Below are positions 35,073-44,023 of a DNA stretch of 64,000 nt, one piece after another. This stretch comes from Muribaculaceae bacterium. GTDB taxonomy: Bacteria > Bacteroidota > Bacteroidia > Bacteroidales > Muribaculaceae. The notes below the pieces were generated by a model that searched no databases, was not told the origin of the DNA, and was given only the letters and a program-made list of their open reading frames with translations. The translations under genes were made by a program, and so were the position numbers. Position 1 is the stretch's first letter, and the number at the start of each line of letters is the position of its first letter. The stretch spans positions 4,947 to 68,946 of the forward strand of contig VSPD01000008.1 in NCBI GenBank assembly GCA_009775125.1, read 5' to 3'.

Positions 35073-36173
35073 TTATACTTTATTGATTGCTGAAATATAT
35101 GAAGCAAGGACGGCATCTCGATGAAATATTGATTTATCGATGAAGGCACGGTTGGCGGCTGCCGTCACTTTTTCGGGATTGTTGTGTAAATCAACTAATA
35201 TATCGGCAAGTTGGAATCTATCATTGAAAAAGAAGCCGTTTTCTCCGTCACGGATTATATCAAGAGCGACACCGGTTGGGCGTGTTACCACACACCGGCC
35301 GAGCGCAAACGGTTCGGCAATGCAACGGCCATATGTCTCAACATTTGACGATATGATAGCAACATTACTCTTTTCATATTCTTCCCATACTTTATCGAGA
35401 GAAAGTTTGCCCGGAAATTCGATCAAATTCTCAATTCCTTTTTCTGCTGCGAGTTGACGGATACTATCTTGTGTCGGACCTGCCCCGGGGAGCACAACGC
35501 GAATCGTATAGTCGTAAGTACGCTTTACATATTCAGAAACTGCTTCAACAATCATTTCTTGCTGTTTGCCGTGGCGGAACTGCGCCGGAAAGACAAGACG
35601 AAGCGGATTTGACGAAATAATATTCTCTTTTTTATTAAATTGAGGCTGATTCATCATATAGAACACCAAGTCGGTCTTATATTTGAGCAACCGGAATTTA
35701 TTTGATACATATGTCGACATGCTTATCACACGATCGGTAGTCAAAAACAGAGCCGTACCAATTATAGCTATAGCCGGAATTGTTTTCAGGGGCGAATTAT
35801 GCCGGTAACCGTGTATTGTGTATATTATTTTAAATTTTTGAGGTATAATTTTACGATATTTAATCCACGATACAAGAGCCAATTGCCAGTTGTTGTGTAC
35901 ATTGACATGGGTAATTTGTTCATGTTTTATCACTTCCTCTATCTGTCGGGAAAGCAATTTGAAATTTTGATGCTTGTCAAGTCCCTCGACAATAGTAACA
36001 GGCAATTTTTCATCTCGAAGCCATTGGTGCAGTCCGGGTTCCATTTCTTCGGGTGATGAAATGAAATGAGATTCCAATTCTTCACAACGATTAATTTCGA
36101 CGGCTTGTTCCGACAAGGCTTGTGTGAGTCCGACATTATAATCGGAGCAAAAAAACAGTAAGCGAGGTTTCAT
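35073..36173 (-). CDS. Family 4 glycosyltransferase
   Basis: 366 residues from the ATG at 36173 (MKPRLLFFCSDYNVGL). The frame is open nine codons upstream without a good start. The N-terminal acceptor domain includes THVNVHNNWQLALVSW and IIYTIHGYRHN; the C-terminal donor domain has RLVFPAQFRHGKQQEMIVEA, VVLPGAGPTQDSIRQLA and AEPFALGRCVVTRPTGVALD (EX7E-like region). Probably adds one sugar of the EPS repeat. 48 bp after the preceding glycosyltransferase. Confidence 0.88.
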   Translation of the reverse strand: MKPRLLFFCSDYNVGLTQALSEQAVEINRCEELESHFISSPEEMEPGLHQWLRDEKLPVTIVEGLDKHQNFKLLSRQIEEVIKHEQITHVNVHNNWQLALVSWIKYRKIIPQKFKIIYTIHGYRHNSPLKTIPAIAIIGTALFLTTDRVISMSTYVSNKFRLLKYKTDLVFYMMNQPQFNKKENIISSNPLRLVFPAQFRHGKQQEMIVEAVSEYVKRTYDYTIRVVLPGAGPTQDSIRQLAAEKGIENLIEFPGKLSLDKVWEEYEKSNVAIISSNVETYGRCIAEPFALGRCVVTRPTGVALDIIRDGENGFFFNDRFQLADILVDLHNNPEKVTAAANRAFIDKSIFHRDAVLASYISAINKV

Positions 36174-36221
36174 ATTTGTTGCAACTTGTAGCCGCAGCAA
36201 AAATGACTCTTCACTCGCGGC

Positions 36222-37133
36222 CTATATTCTTAAAATTTTACGCAGTTTGCTGTATATTCTTATAGCTAAGCAATGATAGCGACGTAATTGTCTATTGATT
36301 TCTGAATTGGTTGTAATTTCCACCGGCTCTTTCCACAGCAAATGGGGGGGGGTGTTAACCAATTGATAATCAACTAAATCCAAATCTATTTTAAAGCGAG
36401 AGTAAGACTGGCGGCAGTTGGTGGCTTCGGCACCGAAGCCTTCGTTGTCGACAAGCGAGCGGAATGGATGAACCGACAGCAGGCCGTTGCGCCACTGCCA
36501 GTAGCAGAATCGTATGGCCCACGAACGGTTGCGGCCAGCCATATATCCGTCGAGCATCGAAGCCATATCGGAGCCTCCGCGATTGAAAGAACGGCGGTCA
36601 CGACGATTATGTCGGAAAGATTCGTAATCACTCACTGCCCAATCGATTTTTTCCCAACGGTCGCGCCACGTAGCCCATCCCCATGATGATGACCGAGGTG
36701 AAAAATACACATCGCCGTCATAACCTTCCGGACGGCGAATCTTCAAGCCATAGGCACATGCCGAACAAACCTTCGGCTCATCGGCATATCTGTCAAGCAT
36801 TTGATTCAGATACATCAACATGCCGGGAGCCGGCACAAGATCGTCTTCGAGAACAATCACACGGCCATATTCGTTAATTACATCAGTTACACCAGCTATT
36901 ATCGAAGGACCAAGACCACGGTTTGATGCCGAGGCACGCACATCGTCTGTTAAGGAGCGTGCCACTTCTATGGCAGCCTGTACCTTTGTCCGCTCAGGCT
37001 CATTTCGAGGACCATCAACAAATACAATGACCTTCGACTCATCGAACAGCGCACACTTCCGAAGCGCATCGCCTAACCTCTGCAAAGCATCAGGCCGGTT
37101 GAAGGCAAATATTACAATAGGTGCTGTCGCCAT
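36222..37133 (-). CDS. GT-A-like glycosyltransferase with in-frame C9 tract (phase ON)
   Basis: 303 residues. It opens PIVIFAFNRPDALQRLGDAL, with a ASNRGLGPSIIAGVTDVI loop, IVLEDDLVPAPG (DxD-like EDD) and SSWGWATWRDRW, a motif set seen in GNT-I-like bacterial sugar transferases. A C9 run encodes TPP (about residues 261-263) within LVNTPPHLLWKEP, about 40 residues from the end. C8 gives an unrelated tail ending in TAG about 24 codons on; C10 gives a shorter unrelated tail. The OFF forms lose the native C-terminus, so the effect may be partial. ON here. 1-bp overlap with the gene before it. Confidence 0.87.
   Translation of the reverse strand: MATAPIVIFAFNRPDALQRLGDALRKCALFDESKVIVFVDGPRNEPERTKVQAAIEVARSLTDDVRASASNRGLGPSIIAGVTDVINEYGRVIVLEDDLVPAPGMLMYLNQMLDRYADEPKVCSACAYGLKIRRPEGYDGDVYFSPRSSSWGWATWRDRWEKIDWAVSDYESFRHNRRDRRSFNRGGSDMASMLDGYMAGRNRSWAIRFCYWQWRNGLLSVHPFRSLVDNEGFGAEATNCRQSYSRFKIDLDLVDYQLVNTPPHLLWKEPVEITTNSEINRQLRRYHCLAIRIYSKLRKILRI
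36344..36352. repeat. Poly-G/C tract 3 (9 bases) in GT-A-like gene
   Basis: Nine G on the plus strand; coding ACCCCCCCCCATTT as in tract 2, near the 3' end of the gene. Confidence 0.85.
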
Positions 37134-38029
37134 CAGAATGGTTGCAATTTAGAAGGTAACATATTTATTACCAGATAAGCATATAATTTATAATTTGCAG
37201 GGGCGAGACTAATGGCTTTTATTGTTTCCCGAAATGCCTTTCCGCGCATACGGAGCCGCATATAAACCGATGCTCGCATCTTGTGCCACATCGACCGATA
37301 TGCTCTCAATCCTGGAGTTTTGTTATCATCCATAAGCCGTTTCAACTCACGGCCTACCACATCATCCTCTGCCGGCACACGTTTCGGCTTTTCAGACACG
37401 TCATAACCCTCTACATTAAAAATAGCCAAAGGCTTGCGGCAATAGGCAATGCGGTAGCGGCAAGCAAGACGCGCCCAAGTCAGCAGGTCCTCGCCAGAAC
37501 GGATTCCCAAAGGAAAACCGCCGATTGCAATCAACGCCGAACGGCGTGCCATTACCGCCGACGTCCACAATGGAGGATGCGAACATGATGCCACCTCGAA
37601 ATAATTTTCAAAAACTCCGCGCTGCTCTATGTCCATTTTATTAAATTGCGTTATAGAGATTGCGCCATCAGAATCCATGAACTCGTAATTTGTAGCAAAT
37701 ACGTCACATTCCGTATATTTTTGTATCTGATCAAATTGCGTGGCGAGATAGTCCGGTTTCCAAAGGTCGTCGGCATCAAGGAATGCAACAAACTCGCCCC
37801 TCGCCTCCTCTATTCCTCGGTTTCGAGCTGCTGAAACGCCTGCATTCTTCTGACGTATCAACTGTAGATTTTCAAGGCCAAGGCTCTCGACCTTTTCAGC
37901 TGACCCGTCGGTAGATCCGTCGTCGACCACAACAATCTCAAAATCCTTATAAGTCTGCGCAAGAACCGACCTAAGCGAGGCCTCCACCTGCTCAGCCTTA
38001 TTATATAATGGCATTATAACCGATATCAT
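37133..38029 (-). CDS. Family 2 glycosyltransferase
   Basis: 298 residues. Classical GT2 opening ISVIMPLYNKAEQVEASLRS, VVDDGSTDGS, then NAGVSAARNRGIEEARGEF and FLDADDLWKPDYL with the DxD metal site. A C-terminal hydrophobic patch is weak, so it is likely peripheral. It adds one sugar of the repeat. It overlaps the SGNH gene upstream by 4 bp and the next glycosyltransferase by one base, so it is embedded in one transcript. Confidence 0.92.
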   Translation of the reverse strand: MISVIMPLYNKAEQVEASLRSVLAQTYKDFEIVVVDDGSTDGSAEKVESLGLENLQLIRQKNAGVSAARNRGIEEARGEFVAFLDADDLWKPDYLATQFDQIQKYTECDVFATNYEFMDSDGAISITQFNKMDIEQRGVFENYFEVASCSHPPLWTSAVMARRSALIAIGGFPLGIRSGEDLLTWARLACRYRIAYCRKPLAIFNVEGYDVSEKPKRVPAEDDVVGRELKRLMDDNKTPGLRAYRSMWHKMRASVYMRLRMRGKAFRETIKAISLAPANYKLYAYLVINMLPSKLQPF

Positions 38030-38913
38030 AACGACTTAAATTTTTCTGCAAGATATTTATTTACCTCTGTCTGCCCCTGCCGGTTTAGATGGATGTTATC
38101 AAAGAACAATTCATACCTTGATGAAAACTCCGGATTTAAATCCCAAAATTCAATATCGGGAGACTGTGCAAGTTGATTCATATAATCAATATATTCCTGA
38201 TACTTTTCGGATTCAGACATATTTAAAATGTCAACAACAGGAGTGCCAACAAGTATTATTTTAAGTCCATGCGATTTAAGCAAATCTATTGATTCCTCAA
38301 ATCGAATCTTTGAACTGACATCCTTAGAAATCTTTCTTTGTCGGCCTTCTGCCACAGCCTTTTTTAGCTGTTCTATGTCTGTCTTCCCGAATTTATAGTT
38401 ATTCCAATTATTAAAATAGCCACGTAAAGCACTGTTAATTAATGCATCGGAATAACGTGTGGTATGTATGGCCTTATGAATCAGATAATCTGATAACGGA
38501 GCAGAAGAATATATGTATTCATCTATATTTTCTTTATCCATAAATGGATAGAACAACTTATATGAATTCTTGCTTAAATCAGCATTATTAAACATAAATT
38601 GATCGACACCATAGAGCACATATTCAAGAGAATCCGAACAAGGTGATTCCATTATCTGACGAATCATCTCATAACGATCGAAAATATTTACTCCTTCCCG
38701 GCAATACTTGGAAACAGATTTCCCTATTGAATCTTCAAAACTGCTTTTATCAACCGACAGCATTAATTGTGAATGACCGACAAGCAGCACTTTTGAATGT
38801 TGGTTAAGCCCAAAGTATTTCTCCAAGCCTTGCTTAAGCACATAACCGACAATCCTGTCAAGTATAAAAAATGCCAAAACTATACCAACAACGATAAATA
38901 TCTTTTTCTTCAT
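38026..38913 (-). CDS. SGNH-like hydrolase/O-acylation partner of MBOAT (pair 2)
   Basis: 295 residues: one N-terminal membrane anchor (about 5-25), then an extracytoplasmic domain with a GDSL-like block I (LLVGHSQ, residues 44-49, Ser 48) and a C-terminal FDNIHLNRQGQ with the Asp-x-x-His pair of block V. This arrangement resembles DltD and AlgJ/AlgX-type partners that complete acyl transfer to an exported polymer. It shares one base with the MBOAT gene upstream. Acyl donor and target are not known. Confidence 0.75.
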   Translation of the reverse strand: MKKKIFIVVGIVLAFFILDRIVGYVLKQGLEKYFGLNQHSKVLLVGHSQLMLSVDKSSFEDSIGKSVSKYCREGVNIFDRYEMIRQIMESPCSDSLEYVLYGVDQFMFNNADLSKNSYKLFYPFMDKENIDEYIYSSAPLSDYLIHKAIHTTRYSDALINSALRGYFNNWNNYKFGKTDIEQLKKAVAEGRQRKISKDVSSKIRFEESIDLLKSHGLKIILVGTPVVDILNMSESEKYQEYIDYMNQLAQSPDIEFWDLNPEFSSRYELFFDNIHLNRQGQTEVNKYLAEKFKSL

Positions 38914-40238
38914 CAGAACTGAAAGTAAACAAATTGGTCAGAAGAAACGCCAAACAAACATATGCACAACATCAATAAAACATACTCAATGGGCGCACGA
39001 CGAATGAACCGCCCTTTGAATGTCAACCACTCCCGGCACACAAATATCAGAAGAAGTGCGACAGTGAGCACTGTGGCAAATGTTGAGCTCCCCCATTGTA
39101 TCGGGGATACAATATCCGAGAAAATGCGAGAAACAACATAGGCAGCCTCTCCAATGTTTTCAATACGGAAAAATATCCATGCCACCGTTACGGAAACAAA
39201 TGTAAAAATATGATAAATCCAATTGGGGTTTTTAATCTTCAAAAAATATTCAATCAGATACAGCACCGCATGTATTGCACCCCACACGATAAAAGACCAT
39301 GTGGCGCCATGCCATATCCCGCTAAGCAGGAATACTGTGGATATATTTAAAATCCATCTTGCTTGCGACACCCGGTTTCCACCCATAGATATATATACAT
39401 ATTCAGTAAACCAGGATGTAAGAGAGATATTCCACCGTCGCCAGAATTCCTTGATTGTACGTACACAATATGGCAAATTAAAATTCCGGATAATATCAAA
39501 TCCCAACATTCGGGCTGTTCCAGAGGCCATATCGGCATATCCGCTGAAATCGCAATATATCTGAAATGAATAAAAAATCGCCGCAAGTGCAAGGCTGCTT
39601 CCGGTATAATTTTCCGGAGAAAAATAGACTGTATTTACATATATCGCCAATCTATCGGCAATGACAACCTTTTTAAACAAGCCCCATATAAACAGCCCCA
39701 AACCGTCGGAAAACAAATTCCACGACATTGCCGATGGCAAATTCAGTTGCTTTATCATATTCCTGGCTCTCTCAATAGGGCCACAAAGCAATGTCGGAAA
39801 AAAAGCGACAAATAATGCAAATGTAACAATATTCTTTTCTACGCATACTTTTCGCCTATAAATATCAATGGTATATGTTAAGGCCTGAAAAGTAAAGAAC
39901 GACAATCCGACAGGCAACAAAATTGATGGCCACGCCAAATAAGCGTATTTAAAAAACACCAATTGTGCCAATGTCAATATTATTGCACTTGTTACTTGTA
40001 AACGAGTGCTTTGGCTTTTTTCAATTCGGGCTGCTATCCATCGCCCGAAAATATAATTTATTAACGTAACGTATACAAGCAGTCCTATAAACCACCAATG
40101 AAACTGGGCATAGAAATAGTATGATGCCCCCAATAAAAACACATTGCGAAATTTAATATGCCGCGTATAATCTGCGATGAAAAATACCGCAAAGACAATT
40201 ACGAAAAAGACAGCATATTCCAAACTATTGAAAACCAT
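38913..40238 (-). CDS. MBOAT family O-acyltransferase (AlgI-like), pair 2
   Basis: 441 residues with about ten hydrophobic helices. MBOAT landmarks: FTFQALTYTIDIYR, FFPTLLCGPIERARN, YCDFSGYADMA, FWRRWNISLTSWF and the catalytic His in SGIWHGATWSFIVWGAIH. AlgI-like proteins move an acyl group across the inner membrane for polysaccharide acetylation. It is directly followed by its SGNH partner. AT-rich composition suggests acquisition. Confidence 0.92.
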   Translation of the reverse strand: MVFNSLEYAVFFVIVFAVFFIADYTRHIKFRNVFLLGASYYFYAQFHWWFIGLLVYVTLINYIFGRWIAARIEKSQSTRLQVTSAIILTLAQLVFFKYAYLAWPSILLPVGLSFFTFQALTYTIDIYRRKVCVEKNIVTFALFVAFFPTLLCGPIERARNMIKQLNLPSAMSWNLFSDGLGLFIWGLFKKVVIADRLAIYVNTVYFSPENYTGSSLALAAIFYSFQIYCDFSGYADMASGTARMLGFDIIRNFNLPYCVRTIKEFWRRWNISLTSWFTEYVYISMGGNRVSQARWILNISTVFLLSGIWHGATWSFIVWGAIHAVLYLIEYFLKIKNPNWIYHIFTFVSVTVAWIFFRIENIGEAAYVVSRIFSDIVSPIQWGSSTFATVLTVALLLIFVCREWLTFKGRFIRRAPIEYVLLMLCICLFGVSSDQFVYFQF

Positions 40239-40239
40239 A

Positions 40240-41535
40240 CTAATAATCTACTTTTTGAGCACGAATAAGACCAAGCATCATACCATATGCCCCCAACGGA
40301 TATGAGAATGTAGCCATAGTATAATTTATGGCGTTGTCAGTGTACATTGAAAGCAACATTCCTCCTAACGAAGCGCCGGCAGCAACTGCAAATATTTTTA
40401 TAGGAGGGCCATATTTAGTTCGGCTAAACACGATGAAGCAATGGAATATTATACCAAGGAATGAACTTGCAAAAAGGACCAGACCGATCAAACCATTGTC
40501 ACAAAGCATCTGTACATAGTCGTTATGGCAGATTTTTACAATAAAGGGATGACGGCCGGCATAAAAAGTCTCCTGCATATTGCCGGTACCGCTCCCAGTC
40601 AACTCTTTACCCACGAAGAAATGGTCAAGCGACCATTCCCACATCGCAAAGCGGCCATTTGAATTTATATCATCAAAAGAAATCTTCCCTTCCTGCAATG
40701 CCGTAACATCCTTTCCGGATTTATCAATAAACATTTTATTTTTAACCGCAGGAATTGTAAATATGGCAACGATAAACAATATTAATACTCCGAATATTAC
40801 CGGCAAGGATTTCAATTTATATTTAAAGAAACTGAATATCATCAATGCAAGAGCTGTTCCCATTATAGATGTGCGAAATACCCACAATATACAAGGAATA
40901 CAGAACAATATGGCATAAATCATGTTTTTACGTTTTTCATCAGTAAAGAAAAATAACGCGACAGACAAAATGCACATGAATTGATATGTTATAGCCAATG
41001 CTGTAGCATACCAAAAAACTGCTCCGCCTATAATATTCAATCCCGGCACAAAAAAGAAGACGATACTCACCACTGCAATCTTCCTCGCCCAAAGCAGAGC
41101 TTTCATCCCAACTTCAATGTTACGCACAATCGCAGATGCCGCAAGCGCAATCAAAATAGGATATGTATATTTCAAAAATACACGCACTCCATAAAATGGA
41201 GCCGGAGAGTAAAAGCAGCCGATAATTAGCCAAAAAAGAAACAAGGCATATATCCTCATCGGTGTCGACATTACCGAATTCCCAACTTTCAGTGCCGCGA
41301 CAAGACACAATACCTCAAGCACAAGCAGGCGTATAGCCATAAGATCCAGGCCAAAGTTTGCCGACAATGCAACAATACCCGTACAATAAAGTATGACCCA
41401 AAAAGTCTCCGGACCATCAAAGAGGAACAATTGCTCCTTATCAAATGGACTTTTAAAATAAGTTCCACCTGAATAAAGGACCTTGATCTCATAAAAAGTC
41501 AACAAGAGAAATAATATTAAAACAACAAATCCCAT
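40240..41535 (-). CDS. O-antigen polymerase/ligase-type protein (Wzy-like)
   Basis: 431 residues with about ten to eleven hydrophobic helices and one larger periplasmic loop (about 280-345) containing NGRFAMWEWSLDHFFVGKEL, GSGTGNMQE and HNDYVQMLCDNGLIGL. These are the features of the Wzy_C/O-antigen ligase group. In this context it most likely polymerises the flipped repeat units; a ligase role is the alternative. AT-rich. Placed between the two MBOAT-SGNH pairs, one base before MBOAT 2. Confidence 0.85.
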   Translation of the reverse strand: MGFVVLILFLLLTFYEIKVLYSGGTYFKSPFDKEQLFLFDGPETFWVILYCTGIVALSANFGLDLMAIRLLVLEVLCLVAALKVGNSVMSTPMRIYALFLFWLIIGCFYSPAPFYGVRVFLKYTYPILIALAASAIVRNIEVGMKALLWARKIAVVSIVFFFVPGLNIIGGAVFWYATALAITYQFMCILSVALFFFTDEKRKNMIYAILFCIPCILWVFRTSIMGTALALMIFSFFKYKLKSLPVIFGVLILFIVAIFTIPAVKNKMFIDKSGKDVTALQEGKISFDDINSNGRFAMWEWSLDHFFVGKELTGSGTGNMQETFYAGRHPFIVKICHNDYVQMLCDNGLIGLVLFASSFLGIIFHCFIVFSRTKYGPPIKIFAVAAGASLGGMLLSMYTDNAINYTMATFSYPLGAYGMMLGLIRAQKVDY

Positions 41536-41569
41536 TCTCAGTAAAGAATTAATGCTTACAGAAAGGCTC

Positions 41570-42562
41570 TTATAATTTCAATGAATCGGCATATTGTATT
41601 ATAAATTGCCTTATATCGTCGACATGCCCCTCTGAATCAGCACGATATTCCCCTTCATGCAGCGCCATCAGAATACGCCTGTTATATTCATGACTATGAT
41701 GACGCACATCCATATATTCTTCCAGATTCGTAATCCAAGGCGCACATTGAAAATCAAAAAGTTCCACATTTTTAAAATTAGACAATCTCGAAATCATGTA
41801 CTTTTTAAAATTCATATTTGCATCGAAAACACCTGTCTTATCGTATATTATAAATTCAGCAATTGAATACGGCGGGAAATAAATCAGCCATTTAACTTCA
41901 TCTGATGTATTTTCCAGAATGGGTATAAATGTGTTGTCAAATCGCTCCTTCATTAAATCAAAATCGTATTCCTCATCCGGATAACCCAAAACAGTATTTT
42001 GAAAAGATTTTATCAGAACATCTTTGCCAACTGCACTTGAAAAATGATACAAGGTTTGCTCGGATTGTGGCGATCTTAATATCTTATATGTGTCCTTTAA
42101 CGATGAGTAATTCCAATGGTATTCGTAATTATTCCAATTGCTATTATCGTAAAGATACGGATTTATAGCATATCTTCCGTTTGAAAAACTGAACATATCC
42201 AAACCCATAATCACATTTTTAGCTTTCCCATGCGACAAAACATAAGGCAGAACAATTTCATAATCATCGTATCTGGCACCCAATAATGTGAAATTCTTCG
42301 TTTTCCATCCCCATAATGAGTCTGCTTGACCTGTATAGTGGTTCATCGCCATTGACGATCCTGTAATAATAGCATTATAATCGTGATGTTTCGCAACTCC
42401 TGCTATTTCCATCCGCTGATTGCCCAAGTACATTTCATGAGCACCATATTGCTGATACGGATCTACAATACCAACAAAAAAGCCTATTGCGCCAAGTGAA
42501 ATTGCTATTAATGCCACTGTGGTGCAAAACCTTAATTTATATGACTTCAATTCTTGCATCAA
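41570..42562 (-). CDS. SGNH-like O-acylation partner of MBOAT (pair 1)
   Basis: 330 residues. One N-terminal membrane segment (about 11-33), then an extracytoplasmic domain with a Ser motif (AIITGSSMAMNH, GSS at 68-70) and a late DVRHHSHEYNRRIL segment that may supply the catalytic His. No strong similarity to pair 2 is evident by eye. It overlaps the MBOAT gene upstream by 4 bp, which supports a functional pair. Role in acyl transfer to the EPS is inferred from context. Confidence 0.7.
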   Translation of the reverse strand: MMQELKSYKLRFCTTVALIAISLGAIGFFVGIVDPYQQYGAHEMYLGNQRMEIAGVAKHHDYNAIITGSSMAMNHYTGQADSLWGWKTKNFTLLGARYDDYEIVLPYVLSHGKAKNVIMGLDMFSFSNGRYAINPYLYDNSNWNNYEYHWNYSSLKDTYKILRSPQSEQTLYHFSSAVGKDVLIKSFQNTVLGYPDEEYDFDLMKERFDNTFIPILENTSDEVKWLIYFPPYSIAEFIIYDKTGVFDANMNFKKYMISRLSNFKNVELFDFQCAPWITNLEEYMDVRHHSHEYNRRILMALHEGEYRADSEGHVDDIRQFIIQYADSLKL

Positions 42563-43983
42563 AAATTAAAATATAGAAATGTTACTACCCTTGAAATAAA
42601 AAGAGTTCCGACCACAAAAGATACCACAATCGCAATCTGTTTTACGGTCGTGTAGCGATATTCTGTCATCAGCTGATATGTTGTTGGACCAAACAGCCCG
42701 AAAAGCATTGCCACAACCAATATTATCATATTCGCTGTATTAGGTATTATCGATGGAAGATGTGAAGTATACGCTGTGGTCAAGTATAATTCATGGTTAT
42801 CAAACATTGACTGAATAATTACCCTGGCTATATGAATATTGTCGGCCCGGAACAATACCCAAAGTATGTTAATAAAGAAGAATGTTATAAACATGCCTAA
42901 CCAAGAGGGCATAGAGTATCCCCGACGATTCCATGTGCGGCGAATCATAACTCCAAATCCATGACAGATACCCCAGATTATGAAAGTCCAGCCCGCACCG
43001 TGCCAAAAACCACTGATGAAAAATACAAGGAAAATATTGAATAAGACACGAGCTTCTCGCCGTCTGCTTCCGCCAAGTGGTATATATACATATTGCGTCA
43101 AAAATCGGTTAAGTGTAATATGCCAACGCCTCCAGAAATCTTGAAAATTTGAGGCTCGATAAGGGGCATTAAAGTTTAGCGGAAGATTGATATTGAACAT
43201 TCGCCCAATGCCTATGGCCATATCACAGTATCCACTAAAATCAAAATATAATTGAAATGTATAACTTAGAGATATAAGCCAGGCTTCGGCCATTGTGTAA
43301 TGTTCTAAATTCAACGAGAATCCGGCGTTTGCAAATACGGCGATTGAGTCGGCTATAAGCACTTTCTTAACCAGACCCAACGAAAAGATGAACAATCCGT
43401 CGAACAGATTCTTGAATTGAGGATGTCGGTTGGCTTCCGCCTCAAATTGTGGCAACATTTCTTCCGGCAACACAATAGGTCCGGCTATGAGTTGCGGGAA
43501 GAAAGTAACAAAATTGCAATAGTCAAGAAACTTAGGGAGACTACCATTGCTCTTATAGCAATCAACAATAAAAGCCAATTGTTGGAAAGTAAAGAAACTG
43601 ATACCGAGAGGCAGCAGAATATTAGTCAACAGGAAACTTGTTCCAAACAGTGCATTTACATTTTCAATGAAGAAGTCAGAATATTTAAAATATCCAAGAA
43701 GACCAACATTAAAAAGAACTCCTATTGTCAGAGATATCTTTCTGACATGCCGGGAAGCATTGTATTTATCTTTTGAGAGAATTGTGCCTATGATATAGTT
43801 TACAAGCACCGAAGCAACTATTATTGGAAGATAACTAACATTAAAAAACGCGTAAAAATATAGCGATGCAACAACAAGAACTCCTTTTGCCCAATTATGC
43901 CATCCTACCCGGTTGAGACCGAAATAAAGAAGCAGTGTTAACGGTAGAAACGCAAATATAAAAACGAAGGAATTAAATAGCAT
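42559..43983 (-). CDS. MBOAT family O-acyltransferase (AlgI-like), pair 1
   Basis: 474 residues with about eleven hydrophobic helices. FTFQQLAFIVDCYK, FFPQLIAGPIVLPEEM, YFDFSGYCDMAIGIGRMF, FWRRWHITLNRFL and SGFWHGAGWTFIIWGICHG with the conserved His are clear MBOAT/AlgI landmarks. A full-length, AT-rich gene followed with a 4-bp overlap by an SGNH-like partner. It lies 40 bp after a host-composition GT4 gene. Confidence 0.93.
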   Translation of the reverse strand: MLFNSFVFIFAFLPLTLLLYFGLNRVGWHNWAKGVLVVASLYFYAFFNVSYLPIIVASVLVNYIIGTILSKDKYNASRHVRKISLTIGVLFNVGLLGYFKYSDFFIENVNALFGTSFLLTNILLPLGISFFTFQQLAFIVDCYKSNGSLPKFLDYCNFVTFFPQLIAGPIVLPEEMLPQFEAEANRHPQFKNLFDGLFIFSLGLVKKVLIADSIAVFANAGFSLNLEHYTMAEAWLISLSYTFQLYFDFSGYCDMAIGIGRMFNINLPLNFNAPYRASNFQDFWRRWHITLNRFLTQYVYIPLGGSRRREARVLFNIFLVFFISGFWHGAGWTFIIWGICHGFGVMIRRTWNRRGYSMPSWLGMFITFFFINILWVLFRADNIHIARVIIQSMFDNHELYLTTAYTSHLPSIIPNTANMIILVVAMLFGLFGPTTYQLMTEYRYTTVKQIAIVVSFVVGTLFISRVVTFLYFNF

Positions 43984-44023
43984 ATCAAATTTACAAGAAT
44001 AGAATATTTTGACGAATAGAGGA

